From contig NZ_BNJG01000005.1 of NCBI RefSeq assembly GCF_016587375.1, positions 243,008 to 307,007 of the forward strand: a stretch of 64,000 bases of DNA, read 5' to 3'. Numbering within the stretch: position 1 is the first letter of the stretch; each line of letters opens with the position of its first letter. Made by a program: the position numbers and the translations under genes. The stretch comes from Ktedonobacter robiniae. Lineage in GTDB: Bacteria > Chloroflexota > Ktedonobacteria > Ktedonobacterales > Ktedonobacteraceae. A model generated the notes under the pieces. That model searched no databases. It was not told the DNA's origin and saw only the letters and a list, made by a program, of their open reading frames with translations. Positions 52,608-62,686 of the stretch are shown one piece after another.

Positions 52608-52688
52608 ATGAAAGTAGCGATTTCCCATACCAAAGTCAAGCCTGACAAGCGCGCCGAAATCGATGCGGCGGGCTGTAGGATCTCATAA
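52608..52688 (+). pseudogene. monooxygenase-like small gene truncated by the Tn7-like element
   Basis: It encodes MKVAISHTKVKPDKRAEIDA-AG, identical to the start of the 99-residue gene at 59272-59571, then runs into the left end of the Tn7-like element at 52674 and stops at 52688. It is divergent from the sigma factor. Confidence 0.85.
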
Positions 52689-52996
52689 TTAGTGTCTTTG
52701 CCTCAGCTCGCCTCATATGAAAAATCCCACAAATCCTGTCTTTGCTTCCCACAACATGTGTCATTTTCCTACAGAATTCCCACAAAACATGTCTTTACCC
52801 TCCAGCGTGTTCCTGGCTTGGTGATGGCGGAGTCGGCTGATAGGCTTCTTTGCGCGCGATAAGTGCGATGGGAGATGGGTCCAAAGACAGGAATTGTGGG
52901 AAGAAAGACACGATTGGTGGGATCCTACTTGGCGTCTGTGCAGGAGAGGAGTTTTGTGGGGAATCCCAGAAATAGTGTCCTTGAGGTTCCTGGACT
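52674..52996. repeat. Tn7-like left end with seven TnsB-type sites
   Basis: The end starts TGTAGGATCTC at 52674. Copies of an 18-bp motif, CCCACAAANNNTGTCTTT, lie at 52682 (degenerate), 52726, 52748, 52779 and 52965, and inverted at 52884 and 52904. Terminal TGT and arrays of such sites are typical of Tn7-like transposons. A TCCTACA at 52767-52773 mirrors the tip. Confidence 0.65.
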
Positions 52997-53057
52997 GCGC
53001 TCTCTGCTGGGTCATCAGCTGCCAGTTTATCCTATAGTCATTAGGCATATTGAGGTG

Positions 53058-54254
53058 TTATGGGGAAGAGGAGGAGGCGGTATTGCAGGCGTCGAGGTGT
53101 TCTTGGATGCGGTGCTCAAGGGTTTGCAACGAATAGGTTGGTTGATACTGCTGGTAGGCGTGGGAGACGATGGCGAGGGCGTCTTTGGCGAGGTCGCCAA
53201 GGAGGAAGTGGTGGGGGAAGTTGTCAAAGGCATGCTTTTTTTTTGTTTTCCGAGACCAACATGCGAGGACATCGAGAAAGGCGAGGAAATGGTCGGGCCA
53301 GGCGCTAAAGATCCAGTGCGTGATGGCGACTTGGAGTGGGGGGACCGCGTCTGGATAGGGACGTTGGAACAGCTGGTTGGTGTGAAGGAAGGCGGTGAAC
53401 GCGTTGGGCAGCAACGATTGAACGTCAGCGGGTTGGAGACGATGGAGGCTGATACAAAAGGCGCGCAGAAGCGCAATATACTGCTGCGGTGGTAAGAGGG
53501 TGCGTGGATCATTGAGCTCCAAAGGAATAGATGGATGGTCAAGAGGAGGAAGAACGCCAAGAGCACGGAGGGTCAACTGATCCCCAGAGACCAACCCCAT
53601 GGCTTCTGGTGCGATGCGCAGCGTTACTGTGGAAGCATAGGAGTGTCGGCAATAGGGACAGGAGGTTGGATCAAGCCGTTGTGAGGGAATGCGCCTGGAG
53701 CAGTGTGGGCAATGTCGCAGGAGCAGCAGCCTATGCTTGTGACAGGTCAGCAGGTATCTGGCTTTCCAGTACAGGCGGTCATAGGCGACCTCCTCCTGGA
53801 GGCAGAGAGGGCAGATTTGTGTGGTCTGGTTGGGAAGAAAAAAGGTGCGGTGAAGATCTCGTTGAAGCCGCGGTCGCTCAATAGGATCGTGGTGGAGGGC
53901 TATTTTCGGTTTGAGATACTCAGTGAGGCCGGAGCGCCAAGAAGGAACTTTGATGACGGGAAAGTATTCGAGGTGCTTAAATGGGGCCGAGAACCGATGT
54001 AAGGTCATCTGGTAGAGCGCTTCCTCACTGAGAAGAAGAAGATCTGAAAGGAACCGATAGTCAGCTCGCTCAGCGAGCAGAGACACCTGAGAAGAGGCAA
54101 TGCGGAAATGACTCATCTCAGGTTGAATGACCTGATTCACGCGTTCGTAGTGCATCTGTTTGGCGGTACGGGTGAGGAAGGAATGCAGGTCTTCCCAGGG
54201 TTGTGGAGGAACGCGCACTGGCAGTGGTGCGATGCTGTGTGTGGTGGTGTGCAT
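53058..54254 (-). CDS. tniQ: TniQ family target-selection protein
   Basis: A 398-residue protein with the TniQ layout: PPQPWEDLHSFLTRTAKQMH at the N-terminus (the PxxxESLxSWLxR-like motif), then a zinc-ribbon region CPLCLQEEVAYDRLYWKARY, LTCHKHRLLLLRHCPHCSRR and PTSCPYCRHSYAS. TniQ/TnsD proteins pick the target site and recruit TnsC. It is the last gene of the minus-strand tns set, only ~60 bp from the innermost TnsB site, so no cargo lies between it and the left end. No attTn7-type target gene was recognised. Confidence 0.82.
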   Translation of the reverse strand: MHTTTHSIAPLPVRVPPQPWEDLHSFLTRTAKQMHYERVNQVIQPEMSHFRIASSQVSLLAERADYRFLSDLLLLSEEALYQMTLHRFSAPFKHLEYFPVIKVPSWRSGLTEYLKPKIALHHDPIERPRLQRDLHRTFFLPNQTTQICPLCLQEEVAYDRLYWKARYLLTCHKHRLLLLRHCPHCSRRIPSQRLDPTSCPYCRHSYASTVTLRIAPEAMGLVSGDQLTLRALGVLPPLDHPSIPLELNDPRTLLPPQQYIALLRAFCISLHRLQPADVQSLLPNAFTAFLHTNQLFQRPYPDAVPPLQVAITHWIFSAWPDHFLAFLDVLACWSRKTKKKHAFDNFPHHFLLGDLAKDALAIVSHAYQQYQPTYSLQTLEHRIQEHLDACNTASSSSP

Positions 54255-54381
54255 GTGAACGTGTCTCTCCTGTTTTTCTCGCGCACGTGTGAGCCTATGA
54301 GCGGACTGTCCGTGACAGGGTGTGCGCCATCTCGGCGTCGTGAGCGCAGATGGCGCGTTTGTGGCCGGAAAGCCTGGGCAT

Positions 54382-55326
54382 TTAGGTAAAACGCTTGACC
54401 GAAAAAGGGTTCATTTTTTTCTCGCCCATCACGGTGCCAGCAATGCAGGCGTTATAAGCATGCTCTAATAAGATGCGATTGAGGGTGGAGCAGCCCTGGG
54501 AGATAGCGAGGTGCGCGGCATGGCGAACCAGATGCATAATCCAGCCGAGATATCCATTGGTGGCATAGTGAAAGCGATAGGCCATGTCCAGGCTTCCCAA
54601 CCCTGAAGGATCAAGGGGGAGTTCGAGATCAATGCTTTCCATAAGCGTGCGGAATTCGGCGGTGGTTTTGGATTGGGAGCGGTCCCAGGGAAACGGGGTC
54701 ATATAGCGAGGTGTCCCGACGCGTCGGCTGAGTTGTGGATTGGTCTGAAGGATAGGTTCTGCTTCCCCTTTTTGCCCGATAAGAATCATCGGGATGTTGC
54801 TCTGATTGATAATATCTTTGAGGAAATCCGTGACGGCGTTGAGGACGCGGAGGGTGTCTCGGTCGAGAATGTGCTGGAACTCATCGACGAAGATCATGCG
54901 TACCTGGCAGCTTTTGAGCAGCATGTGCAGGCGAGTGACCATATTCCATTGGGTGCCACGTCCCGGGTTGGGATCTCCCAGGGTGGAGAGAAACGCCGCA
55001 GCGGTGCCTTTAATACTGGCCTTAGCGGGAACGGAGACGTAGAGATAGGGGATGATACTCCCTTGCGGTGTTTCGCTGCGCGTATTGTTGTTGCGTGCTA
55101 ACCATTCCTGGACCAGGGTGGTTTTGCCAGCTCCAGTCTCGCCAAGAATGGCCAAGCAGGGTGGATTATGTGTGGAGCTGCTTTGGGTGAAGCGATTGCA
55201 GTAGTCGAGTTCTGCAAGCAGGGCGGTAAATCCTTTATGCATGATGAGGATGTGATCAATGATGGCGTAACGTTCAGCATCACTGAGAGTTTGCCATGCG
55301 GGTGTGGGTGAAGGATCCTGTGTCAT
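54382..55326 (-). CDS. tnsC: TnsC/TniB AAA+ ATPase of the Tn7-like element
   Basis: A 314-residue ATPase: Walker A CLAILGETGAGKTTLVQEWL at about residue 50, Walker B VRMIFVDEFQHILDRDTLRV near 145, and sensor-like PMILIGQKGEAEPILQTNPQ followed by LSRRVGTPRYMTPFPW. These fit the TniB/TnsC regulator that links TniQ to the transposase. It is uninterrupted and lies between tnsB and tniQ on the same strand. Confidence 0.88.
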   Translation of the reverse strand: MTQDPSPTPAWQTLSDAERYAIIDHILIMHKGFTALLAELDYCNRFTQSSSTHNPPCLAILGETGAGKTTLVQEWLARNNNTRSETPQGSIIPYLYVSVPAKASIKGTAAAFLSTLGDPNPGRGTQWNMVTRLHMLLKSCQVRMIFVDEFQHILDRDTLRVLNAVTDFLKDIINQSNIPMILIGQKGEAEPILQTNPQLSRRVGTPRYMTPFPWDRSQSKTTAEFRTLMESIDLELPLDPSGLGSLDMAYRFHYATNGYLGWIMHLVRHAAHLAISQGCSTLNRILLEHAYNACIAGTVMGEKKMNPFSVKRFT

Positions 55327-55436
55327 GGTTTCTTCGTCTCCTTGGCGCGGTTACGAGCGCCAGTGTGTGGAACGAACGGCAATTCCAAAGGATTGTTGCC
55401 GTTCAGTAATGGTGGTTGTGAGTTCTGTTATGGAAG

Positions 55437-57451
55437 TCAATGGGAGTTCACTTGTGTGTTCCTGCTGACCTGTGTGTAAGGGGGGGATATGTTCCTCTGG
55501 TTCCTGGGCGGTGGCCGATGATTGGCCCTGTCTCGCTCTCCTGTGTCTTGGGGCTGTGGTCGACTTGCGCGGTGGACGCTGTTTCTTGTCGAAAGGGGTA
55601 CACTCTTCGAACGAAAGAGGCGGGAATGGCTCGAATGGGGTTTGTCCATTTTGGTCAGGCTGGAGGAAGACCTGCTCCTGTATGTCCCCGAGAGGGCAGA
55701 GAGATCGGCAACACCGGCGAGTGTTGTGGTGGTTGAGTGGTAATGTGGGTCCATTGCCTCGGCTTCAAGAGAAGATTCCAGCGGTGCATGTTCTTCTGTG
55801 ACCTCTCTGTTTCCGTCTTGCGATGTGTCCACTGGAGTGTTGATGAACGTCTCGGCAGCCGCATGCGTTGATGCATTGATCCATGTCGTCACTTGTTCAT
55901 TCCACCAGCGTGTCATGCTCTGGCGGGTGCGAAGCTTGCGTGTCAGACGTATCTCATCCGTAATACATTGCTGCAAGCGCGCTTTGGCGAGCACAAGAGC
56001 CTGCTGATTGACCTGGCGCTTGAGTTCCTCCTGAACATAGCGTTTGATGACACGATGTTTCCATAAGGAGAGCTGTTGGGTATAGTCTTTGTCCACGGCT
56101 TCCACTTCGAGGTAGCGGTTGGAAAAAGGATCAAGGACCCAGATGCGTGAGAGGTCTCCTGGATAGTATTTGATGTGGACGATGCCTTCTTTGATCTCGT
56201 CTTCCCGATGGCGAGCGATGGCGCTGTGCGTTGACCGATATGTTTTGGCACGTGCAAGCTTGCTGCGAAGTGCGGCCAGCTTGGGGTCCTGATAGCGTAG
56301 CTGTTCAAATTCGATGCCATAGTGATGAATGGTGCGTGTGGCGGTTCTGCTGACCAGGACCAGTAAGTCATTGCGGCTGGGGGGAAGACGTGGAACAAAG
56401 TGTTCTTCAAGCGCTTGCTCCCAGAGCCTGGCGGGTATTCCTTTCCCACGGGGATGGCCTCCCACCCCGCGGTGAACCTCTTGCGTATAGACATCGACAA
56501 TCCAGAGATGAAGCAGTTCCCAGAGTTTGTCGAGCGTGATACAGGCATGGTGCTGAGATTGATAGTCACCGCGTTCGAGAAAGTGAGAGAAGGTGGTGCC
56601 AGGCGTGACGTGAATGAGATCGGTATTGAGCGTGCGAAACCACCGTTCAATACTGCCTTTAAACCAGGGTTTGCGTACTGGCATGTGTTGGAGTTCAATG
56701 CCCAACTGCAAGCACGCGAGCTCTAAATCTCGATCAAGTTCCATGCCATTATCGACGACGAGCACTTCTGGAATGCCAAAGGCCAGGTAGGCATGTTGGG
56801 TGTGAAACTGTGTTTGCACATGCTCTTTTGGCAAAAAGGCATAGAGCATGCACTCCATGGCCACACGATACGAGGGTGGGTCGAAACTGATAAAGACCCC
56901 AAGAGGGTAGCCGGTGTACTTATCGCGGATAGCTGCGATGGTTGGCCGTCCGATAGGGAGGCGATCATTGGGATCAACAACGAGAAGGTCGAGGCGCGCG
57001 AAGTCGAGTTCTGCTCGCTGATTGGGCCGGGTGTGGAGAGGACCGAGTTGGGTCTGATGGTGCTTGCGCTGGGCATGCGCTTTCCCCAATCGAGCCGTGT
57101 CAACGTCCAAGGCGTCAAGCCGCTGAATGTAGCGGTAGATCGTCATGTTGCCAGGAGCAAGAAGATGTTCTTCCGCAGGTCGTGTCGCATTCTCAAGAAT
57201 GATGCGTTTCTTAAAGGCTGTGATCACATGCGTCACTGGAGCGCGAACGTTGGTCAGATATGTTTCTTTGATGGCTTCTTGCAAGAAATGTTCAAGAAGA
57301 GGACTGAAGCGGTGGTGGCGAGGACCACGTTGATGATAGGAAGGGACCAGGCTACGAATGTCTTCGTGACTCTCTTGGTAGCGACGAATCCAACGCGAAA
57401 CCGTACGAGGGTGATGTCAAAGAAGGAGCAAGGTGAGGGGATGATGCAAGC
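55437..57451 (-). pseudogene. tnsB: TnsB/TniA transposase, main part
   Basis: From PRTVSRWIRRYQESHEDIRS (helix-turn-helix) the frame is open for about 670 codons. The RNase H-like core shows RAELDFARLDLLVVDPNDRL (first Asp), IPEVLVVDNGMELDRDLELA (second Asp) and PVRKPWFKGSIERWFRTLNT (Glu). A mu-type beta-barrel (GDLSRIWVLDPFSNRYLEVE) and a long, polar, probably disordered tail follow. A TGA immediately before HHPRTVSR and a frame change separate it from the N-terminal part (57352-57897), so the gene is split by at least one shift. The core itself is intact. Confidence 0.82.
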
Positions 57452-57897
57452 ATGGTTTGATGTTCCTCAGGCTCAAGTGGCTGAGGCGTGTGTGGAGCAC
57501 TGGCCGGATTGAGAGACGAGAGGTATGTTTGAATACGTGCTTCGACCACCTCTTTGGTGCGCTGGCGAGATGATAACAGAAGGAGTGGACGAATCAATTG
57601 ATAGCGATGTCGCGCGATCTCCTGGAGGTGTGGTGGCAAGTCAGCAAGTTCGGTAAAGGTCGAGCGAGTCTTGAGTGGTGTCGTTGCTTGCTCGTCCAGG
57701 TTGGGTCCTTCGCGAGCAAATTCCAGGGTGTTCTCTTGCCAATGGTGCCAGAGTTCGGCGAGACGCTGAGAAACGAGTGCGTTCGTTTCAAGATTGCGTG
57801 CAACGAGCATGCCACCGCTTAAGATCAGAACGACCTGGTAGCCTCGCCCTTGGAAGAGGTACCGGATGCCGGGTTCAAAGGTAACTGGTTGAGACAT
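57352..57897 (-). pseudogene. tnsB: TnsB N-terminal part (split)
   Basis: It starts MSQPVTFEPGIRYLFQGRGY and carries VARNLETNALVSQRLAELW, ADLPPHLQEIARHRYQLIRP and RTKEVVEARIQTYLSSLNPA, the N-terminal helical domain seen before the helix-turn-helix in TnsB-like proteins. It goes out of phase near 57440-57460 with the rest of the gene. Confidence 0.6.
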
Positions 57898-57915
57898 GGT
57901 GTTTGCTTTCTTGCA

Positions 57916-58735
57916 CTAGCTGATGGTCTTATCGTTGGTCTCAGACAGAGACCAACTTCCTCGCCCTTGCTCTCTTGCCGGGAACGGTGCTCTGGATGGG
58001 GATAAAAGCTCATCTGTCATCGAGGAGGGGGAAGATGCTGGAGGCGATATGATGGAGCCCTCGTGTTCACAGACGAGATGCGCTGGCGAGGCATGAGAGT
58101 GGTGTCCTTTCCAGAGAAGAGAGGTCGAGGAGAACTCTAATGGTTGTGTTAAATCAGTGAGGAGCTCACCGTGATAGACAAGGTTCCAGAGAAATGATTT
58201 TGTCTGAAAAGGGCGAAGCAAGGAGGTGTGTTGAACCAAGTCCAGAGGCGAGAAGGGGCCTCCAATGGAGAGAATGGTCGTGAGTAAGTAGTCATAGATG
58301 GGTGGTGGAATCGGCGCAAACGAATGAACGGCAAGCATTTCGAGATTCGAGAGGAGGACCCGGGTGACAACTGAGCGTCTCCTCGGTGATAAGGGCAACG
58401 TCATGGTCGTGTTGCTGACCCCACAACTGTGCGGCTGTGAAAGCGGCGAGCTCAAGGTCAGTGATGCGCGGACGGCAGGTGACGAGCCGGGGGCGTTGAT
58501 GTTTCCAGACGACGCGAAAGTCAGGAGTATACTGAGCAATCTGCTTGCCAGAACGATAGGAAATGGAAAAGGGATGTTCCTCGTAGTGAAGCACGAGTGG
58601 ATCATACTCGAGAAGATAGATGTAGGCTCTCTGGAGCAGGCCGAGATAGTGAACCATGCGGCGTGTCGATTTCTTACTCGGAATGCTCCCTCGAATGGTG
58701 GTGTGGCTGTGACGTGAGCGTGTTGTTGACATGTG
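57916..58735 (-). pseudogene. tnsA: TnsA endonuclease, frameshifted and with altered active site
   Basis: The first frame starts MSTTRSRHSHTTIRGSIPSK and has YLLEYDPLVLHYEEHPFSIS and KQIAQYTPDFRVVW, the Glu and Asp of the TnsA nuclease, then PRLVTCRPRITDLELAAF where family members have an (E/Q)xK-P motif. Here those residues read T-C-R. Near 58360-58380 the frame shifts and the C-terminal, TnsC-binding part follows in another frame (TRVLLSNLEMLAVHSFAPIP, LRPFQTKSFLWNLVYHGELL). So TnsA is probably dead, which in Tn7 would change cut-and-paste into replicative joining. Confidence 0.75.
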
Positions 58736-58756
58736 GCCCCCCTTCAACATGGTCAT

Positions 58757-59271
58757 ACCCCTCTAGGCACTCCTCAGACCAGGAGGATGTGCACTTATTC
58801 TTTGTTATATACACCATGATCTATCCTTAAAACAAGCTACTGGTACTTTTAGGTTTAACAGAGAAGAAGAAGAGAGTTTGATCATTTTCTAGTAGAAGCA
58901 GCGTACTTCTTGAGGAGAAGAGACGAATGGGACGAGTATCCAGTTACGCGACAAAAGGGACAAGGAATTCCTGCGGTCGGCGCTCTGATCGGTCCTCATC
59001 CGGATTTTTCCCTCTGCAAGAGAGATGGGAGGCTGCATGGGTCACTCGTGCCATTGCTTCTGTTCCTCTCGTGCGTGCCCGATCCAAAAGACGCGACCCG
59101 ATACGGAAAGCACAGGAAAGCGGCTCTGTTTCACGAGCCGCGCTCACCAGCTTCACGAGCCATGTGGCTCGCGTCTTCTCGCAAGGCTTTTCACCGGAGA
59201 TCGCCGAGAGGATCTGGCGAGTATGATCGGCAGCGGCTGCCTCACTCGCCAGACGCTCGACTCCTGGGTCG
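58757..59271. other. region beyond tnsA, expected right end not found
   Basis: A Tn7-like right end with inverted TnsB-type sites should lie here but none was recognised. A frame at 58927-59226 (MGRVSSYATKGTRNSCGRRS onward, GAGGAGAAG before the ATG) could encode 99 basic residues of unknown nature; the evidence for it is weak. Confidence 0.35.
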
Positions 59272-59571
59272 TTAGAAGGACCGATAGGAGCTGGTAGCCG
59301 TCAACTGTTCGGCGGTTGGCGGCTCAGCGATCCAGGTCTTGAAGTTCGCGACGAACGCCTGAAATTCTGGGAAGGCCACCAACGGATTGTCGACGCCGTC
59401 GTCAGTGACGCTGAGCGTGACAAAGGTCTCCCCGTCGGGGAGCGGGCAGACGGCATAGAGAAACCCCTGCGGACGTTCTCGTTCAAGCGCCTCGAGCACG
59501 CGCTTGCCCGCCGCATCGATTTCGGCGCGCTTGTCAGGCTTGACTTTGGTATGGGAAATCGCTACTTTCAT
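59272..59571 (-). CDS. small monooxygenase-like protein (intact copy)
   Basis: Ninety-nine residues starting MKVAISHTKVKPDKRAEIDA, with RPQGFLYAVCPLPDGETFVT and PLVAFPEFQAFVANFKTWIA. The length and alternating strand/helix pattern fit a dimeric alpha+beta barrel such as antibiotic-biosynthesis monooxygenase-like proteins; this is a tentative fold guess. It is divergent from the decayed sigma factor copy, as the truncated copy is from the intact sigma factor. Confidence 0.65.
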   Translation of the reverse strand: MKVAISHTKVKPDKRAEIDAAGKRVLEALERERPQGFLYAVCPLPDGETFVTLSVTDDGVDNPLVAFPEFQAFVANFKTWIAEPPTAEQLTATSSYRSF

Positions 59572-60810
59572 GGGAACAGGTCCTTTCACTTTTCCACGAG
59601 GGAAAGTGGTGCTTTTTCCGCTGGCGGTGCACACAACCCCCAAGGTGTATCTTGATGGTGATGAGATTGCCCAGTCAGCGCGGTCAAGAGGAGTGGGACT
59701 CCCTCTCACCTTGGCTGGGTTTCCCTCGTCACCCTCCCGACGTATGACACGGAAAGAATGTGACCGGTTTTCTTCCCTGATTCGGGCAAACTCGTGTGCG
59801 ATTGGAAGGAAACATCCTGCTCTCTTGCGAGCTCCGCGCCAAGACGGGCTGGCAGCCTGTCACATCAGCCCGGTTTCCTTCGTCGGTGGTATGACGAATG
59901 GAGAAAGAAGGAAGAGAAGGAATGGATGAACAAGACTGGCTGGTGAAGCGCTTCGAGGCAGAACGTCCCCAACTGCAGGCGATGGCCTATCGGATGCTGG
60001 GTTCCCTTCCCGAGGCGCAGGATGCCGTTCAGGAGTCCTGGCTGCGTCTGGTCCGCACGGACCAAGCACCGTCTCAAACCCGGGCGCATGGCTGAGCAGG
60101 GCGGTCACGCGGATCTGCCTGGATATGCTGCGCGCGCGGAAATCGCGGGAGAAGAGTCCCTGGAAGCGTCCTTTGCTGGGTCCATCACGAGAGAGCCTGG
60201 CAGAAGCGACCCCGAGGAAGAAGCCGAACTGGTCGATGCGGTGGGTCTGGCGCTGCTGGTGGTGCTCGATCAGCTGACTCCTGCCGAGCGCCTCGCCTAT
60301 GTGCTGCACGACATCTTCGCCCTGCCCTTCGACGAGATCGCGCCTCTCGTGGAGCGTGAAGTCGCCGCAGCCAGACAGCTTGCCAGCCGCGCCGCCGCCG
60401 GGTGCGGGGAAGAGCACCTATTCAGGATGCGGACCTGTCCGCCAGCCGAGAAGTGGTGGAAGCCTTCCTCACCGCCGCGCGTGTCGGGAACTTTGACGCG
60501 CTGCTCGCCGTGCTCGATCCAGATGTGGTACTCCGACGCGATCCCATGTCCGTGCCTGCGGCGTAGCAGGAGAGATTCATGGTGCAGCGGCTGTGGCCAA
60601 ACAGTTTGTGGGACGAGCCCAGGCAACACAGACAGTGCTGGTGAATGGCTCTGTGGGAGTCGTGGTGGCCCCGTACGGGCGGCTGATCGGTGTCTTTGAT
60701 CTCTCGATCAGAGGAGGGAAGATCACCGCGATCACCACGATTATCGATCCTGCACGCCTGCGCCAGGTGCACCTTGCGGTCCTCGACGACTGACGAACCG
60801 CCGCCCCTGT
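59498..60810. repeat. inverted duplicate of the sigma-factor locus
   Basis: It matches 49571-50602 joined to 52401-52673 in reverse orientation, without the IS110 copy. The empty insertion site TTTGCCCGAA-TCAGGG lies at 59776-59790. The divergence is low but includes several single-base gaps in the sigma gene. Confidence 0.85.
59922..60793 (+). pseudogene. ECF sigma factor, decayed duplicate
   Basis: It starts MDEQDWLVKRFEAERPQLQA like the intact copy, but loss of one C after GTCCGCACGGACC shifts the frame at VRTD. Further gaps occur around ARKSRG and in the linker, and the SnoaL-like end (KQFVGRAQATQTVLVNGSVG, RLIGVFDLSIRGGKITAITT) is back in another frame. No functional protein can be made. 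Confidence 0.85.
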
Positions 60811-61630
60811 GGGGTGTTATTGCGAGAACGGTTATTTGAGCATGAGGAGCATATTTTACGGTGGGCAAGTAGTCCAAAGGTGATTGCCGATATCACGAGC
60901 ATGTGGGGACAGGGGGATAACGGTTGCTGAGTGCTCTGGTGCTTTTGGGGACAAGGCGCGGATCGGGGAAAGAGCAAAAGGGATGCTCGACATGATCAGT
61001 TGTATGATGATCAGCCGTAGATGGTGCGAGGCTGGCGAGAGAAGAGGAGTAATCCGCTTCTCTCGCTGCCCGTGTATTTTTGAGGGTCTATATAACTGTC
61101 CCTTGAAGAATGGCGCCTGCTTCTTTGACGCCAGGGGCAGGCATTCGCGCAACGCGCGAATGCCTCTTTCTATCTTTTACTGTATCATGGAATAGCTTCA
61201 TTTACAAGCCCTTGAATAGGGAAATAGATGGAAGAGATGTGTTTGTAGCGGAATGGAAGAGATGTCGAGGTGGAAGAGCATTGGCAATGGATCGCTTGCC
61301 ATGAGCATGGAGTCGACATGATGCCATTGTGGAGCCGTGGTGGAAGGGAATGCGAGCGTCCATTCATGGTGGCGTGTCTTGATGTTCTCTTCGCGCCTCT
61401 CTTTGCCAACCGGTAGCCACTTTCTCTCACCATGTCGCGCGAGAAAGGGAGCCATCATCATAGCCAGGCTGGTAGCCAGTTGGCCGGGTGCGGCAAGTTT
61501 TTTTGCGTCAATGACCAGGACAAAAACACGGTCAAATCACACACTTACAGAATAGATGTGTGTATGCTTGCGAATGTACACCGTGTTCGTTCCCCATTAT
61601 TTAAATTTAACTAGGAGGTACAACATGTCT
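60811..61630. other. poorly coding region with one hairpin
   Basis: Frames here lack recognisable domains. A hairpin AGGCATTCGCGC / GCGCGAATGCCT at 61139-61165, followed by a pyrimidine-rich run, looks like a terminator, which implies a plus-strand transcript from the 60.85-61.1 kb region. Confidence 0.35.
61139..61165 (+). terminator. hairpin with T-rich tail
   Basis: AGGCATTCGCGC, AAC loop, GCGCGAATGCCT, then CTTTCTATCTTTT. Confidence 0.55.
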
Positions 61631-61953
61631 AATGATAGGAGAGAATGAAGGCCCTACGAACAGCTGGCAAAAAAAAAAGCAGTTTTGTAGGCGGACCCCA
61701 AAAACACTGCTGACCCTTTATCGAGCCATCAAGGTCAGCCACTCCTTGGTCAGCAAGAAGCAAGCAGTCAATACTTAGGGCGCGTCGTTGTGGAGTTTGT
61801 GGGATGATGGCAGACAAGTGGATGATTCTTACAAGATCGTTTTTTCAGTCGATGCTATTGACGGAAATGCGGAGGCACTACTGCAACGCATTGCTCCCGC
61901 GCTCTTCAAGAGAGCTCAAAAAGGACCAATCTTCAAAACAGGCCAGAAGGAGT
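61625..61953 (+). pseudogene. possible degenerate small gene
   Basis: A perfect AGGAGG lies eight bases before ATG at 61625, yet the frame stops after MSNDRRE. Downstream, another phase reads SLWDDGRQVDDSYKIVFSVD and AIDGNAEALLQRIAPALFKR to a stop at 61951-61953, with protein-like composition. A frameshift around the A-run at 61669-61679 could explain this. No family recognised. Confidence 0.3.
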
Positions 61954-62686
61954 GAGTGTTCTGTGAAGCATATATAAAGGGAGAGATTGTTTGTCCTCTC
62001 CAGATTTGCCAGAACAAGTCCTCCTGCCGCACATAAGCTTGGCAAAATTGTTCAGCAACTGACAACCAGCATGCCTTTTTCTTCCCTTCGCGATGGAGAG
62101 GGCTTTGCTAAGCTCTCTTCCATGAAGAGAGTTGTTTTGTGAGAGGTGTCATATCCGAAACTTCTTTCCTGGCCAGCGTTGCTCAAGCCAGAGTAAAACA
62201 GTTATACTTTTTTACTGCTTTACTGTCAGCACAAAATATGATCAATTTCTGGCCAGAAGGGGCTACATCCGAATATGCCCTCTCACCGGCAATGATTTGA
62301 GTCATATCTTAGCCGCAAAAATCAGATGGAAGAGTGCCGAAAAACCTTGAAATGATACCGGAATGACTCATTGCCACGAATTGCTTCGCAAATCGGAATC
62401 ACTGCCAAAGAGGGACTTCACACCCGATGAAGCATGTGCCCCTCAATAGCTGTACGCAAAAAAAACTTGCCGCACCCCAGTTGGCCTGGCTGTGACGATG
62501 GCTTGTGTTTTCTCCACAATCGCTGCACCCCCCTGGATAAGTTCGTGGAAAAGTGGGTTGCGTCGGGCCCTCTGGTTCAGGTATGCTTCGTAGGAACGAG
62601 CGTGCTTCCCTCTCTTGTGCCCGGCGTCGGCCCTCTATTTCTTGTGTGACTTTGTTGTGCTTTGCTTCTCAAAGGAGGGAACCATT
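61954..62686. other. intergenic, no gene recognised
   Basis: A long stretch without convincing frames. A short inverted pair GGAGAGAGTT/TCTCTTC-type near 62090-62130 is too weak to call. Confidence 0.3.

Noticed and set aside
52674..58756. CRISPR-associated transposon
   Set aside because: A Tn7-like core is present, but no cas genes or repeat array were seen in the window.
60884..61195. 103-residue frame after the decayed sigma factor
   Set aside because: Composition is not protein-like and no ribosome site or motif is visible.
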